Made by a program: the position numbers and the translations under genes. From positions 1 to 6,216 of the forward strand of contig JBPCNH010000040.1 of assembly GCA_051001455.1 (NCBI GenBank): DNA of 6,216 bases, in the 5' to 3' direction. This DNA is from JBPCNH01 sp051001455. GTDB lineage: Bacteria > Actinomycetota > CADDZG01 > WHSQ01. Shown here in pieces: positions 6,085 to 6,216 of the stretch (position 1 is the stretch's first letter; every line of letters begins with the position of its first letter). The notes under the pieces are model-generated. The model searched no databases. It was not told the DNA's origin and saw nothing but the letters and a program-made list of their open reading frames with translations.

Positions 6085-6119
6085 GAAGCCCCGGGCGGGG
6101 ACCAACCGCCCGGGGCTTC
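6085..6119 (+). terminator. Strong GC-rich hairpin after xis, possible terminator or attenuator
   Basis: The arm at 6085-6098 (GAAGCCCCGGGCGG) pairs without mismatch to 6106-6119 around the seven-base loop GGACCAA, a 14-bp stem with 11 G-C pairs. It begins 4 bases after the xis stop codon. No T-run follows (ACAAATC), as is frequent for hairpin terminators described in actinobacteria. Because the next gene starts only 26 bases later with no evident promoter in between, partial read-through or an RNA-stability role is also possible. Confidence 0.7.
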
Positions 6120-6145
6120 AACAAATCTCGAAAGGACCGCTATAC

Positions 6146-6216
6146 ATGCACACCTTACCTGCCTCAAACGACATCGAATCGGAACGTCGAGAAATCGAAC
6201 GCATCAAGAATGAGCG
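6146..6216 (+). CDS. Start of an unidentified gene of the element (3' end off window)
   Basis: An ATG at 6146 is preceded by AAAGGA at 6131-6136, 9 bases away, and the frame stays open for the remaining 23 codons. The visible peptide begins MHTLPASNDIESERREIERI and is charged and helix-prone. Function cannot be assigned. In comparable elements this position often holds regulatory, replication or transfer genes, but nothing here distinguishes them. Confidence 0.6.
   Translation, partial: MHTLPASNDIESERREIERIKNE

Larger units (their letters stand above)
4043..6216. mobile_element. Left (int) end of a tRNA-Val-integrated element, continues off window
   Basis: The module tRNA / integrase / HTH regulator / divergent excisionase-like gene is the characteristic int end of site-specific integrative elements such as prophages, actinobacterial ICEs, satellites and genomic islands. 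The chromosomal uvrA and phospholipase genes lie on the other side of the tRNA. No replication, relaxase, FtsK/Tra, capsid or terminase gene is visible yet, so the element type is undetermined. Its right end and cargo are beyond 6216. Confidence 0.82.

Noticed and set aside
1..6216. CRISPR array, insertion-sequence ends or tandem repeats
   Set aside because: Reading through, I saw no regularly spaced repeats, transposase motifs or terminal inverted repeats beyond the short ones listed.

Overview
The window looks like a high-GC actinobacterial chromosome (Actinomycetota-like, genus not determinable) with an integrated genetic element entering from the right. The UvrA reads like actinobacterial homologues, G/C is favoured at third codon positions, and the tRNA gene does not encode its CCA tail. 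This placement is by recognition, not by a database search.

Left half, chromosomal backbone (1 to about 4084): the 3' nine-tenths of uvrA (nucleotide excision repair) runs rightward off the left edge. It converges with a 9-bp gap on a leftward patatin-like phospholipase gene. Divergent from that gene, 38 bp away, is a complete tRNA-Val with anticodon CAC, which folds into a perfect cloverleaf.

Right half, mobile element (about 4043 to beyond 6216): 23 bp after the tRNA begins the 3' end of a leftward tyrosine-recombinase integrase gene. Translationally coupled upstream of it is a small helix-turn-helix protein gene. Diverging from that pair are a MerR/HTH_17-type excisionase-like gene, a 14-bp perfect GC-rich hairpin, and the first 23 codons of another gene that leaves the window. 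This is the usual layout of the int end of a tRNA-integrated element (integrative-conjugative element, prophage, satellite or genomic island). The 3' part of the tRNA would be the att core. The second att copy and any cargo are outside the window, so the class of element cannot be decided here.

The most interesting part is the 118-bp divergent control region (5768-5885). Two back-to-back -35 boxes, both reading CCTTGAC, form a perfect inverted repeat. The leftward promoter places transcription at or next to the ATG of the HTH gene, suggesting a leaderless mRNA. A direct repeat lies on the excisionase side. Together these suggest a small switch choosing between the int/HTH operon and the xis operon. 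That is inference; no wholly new system is visible in the window itself.
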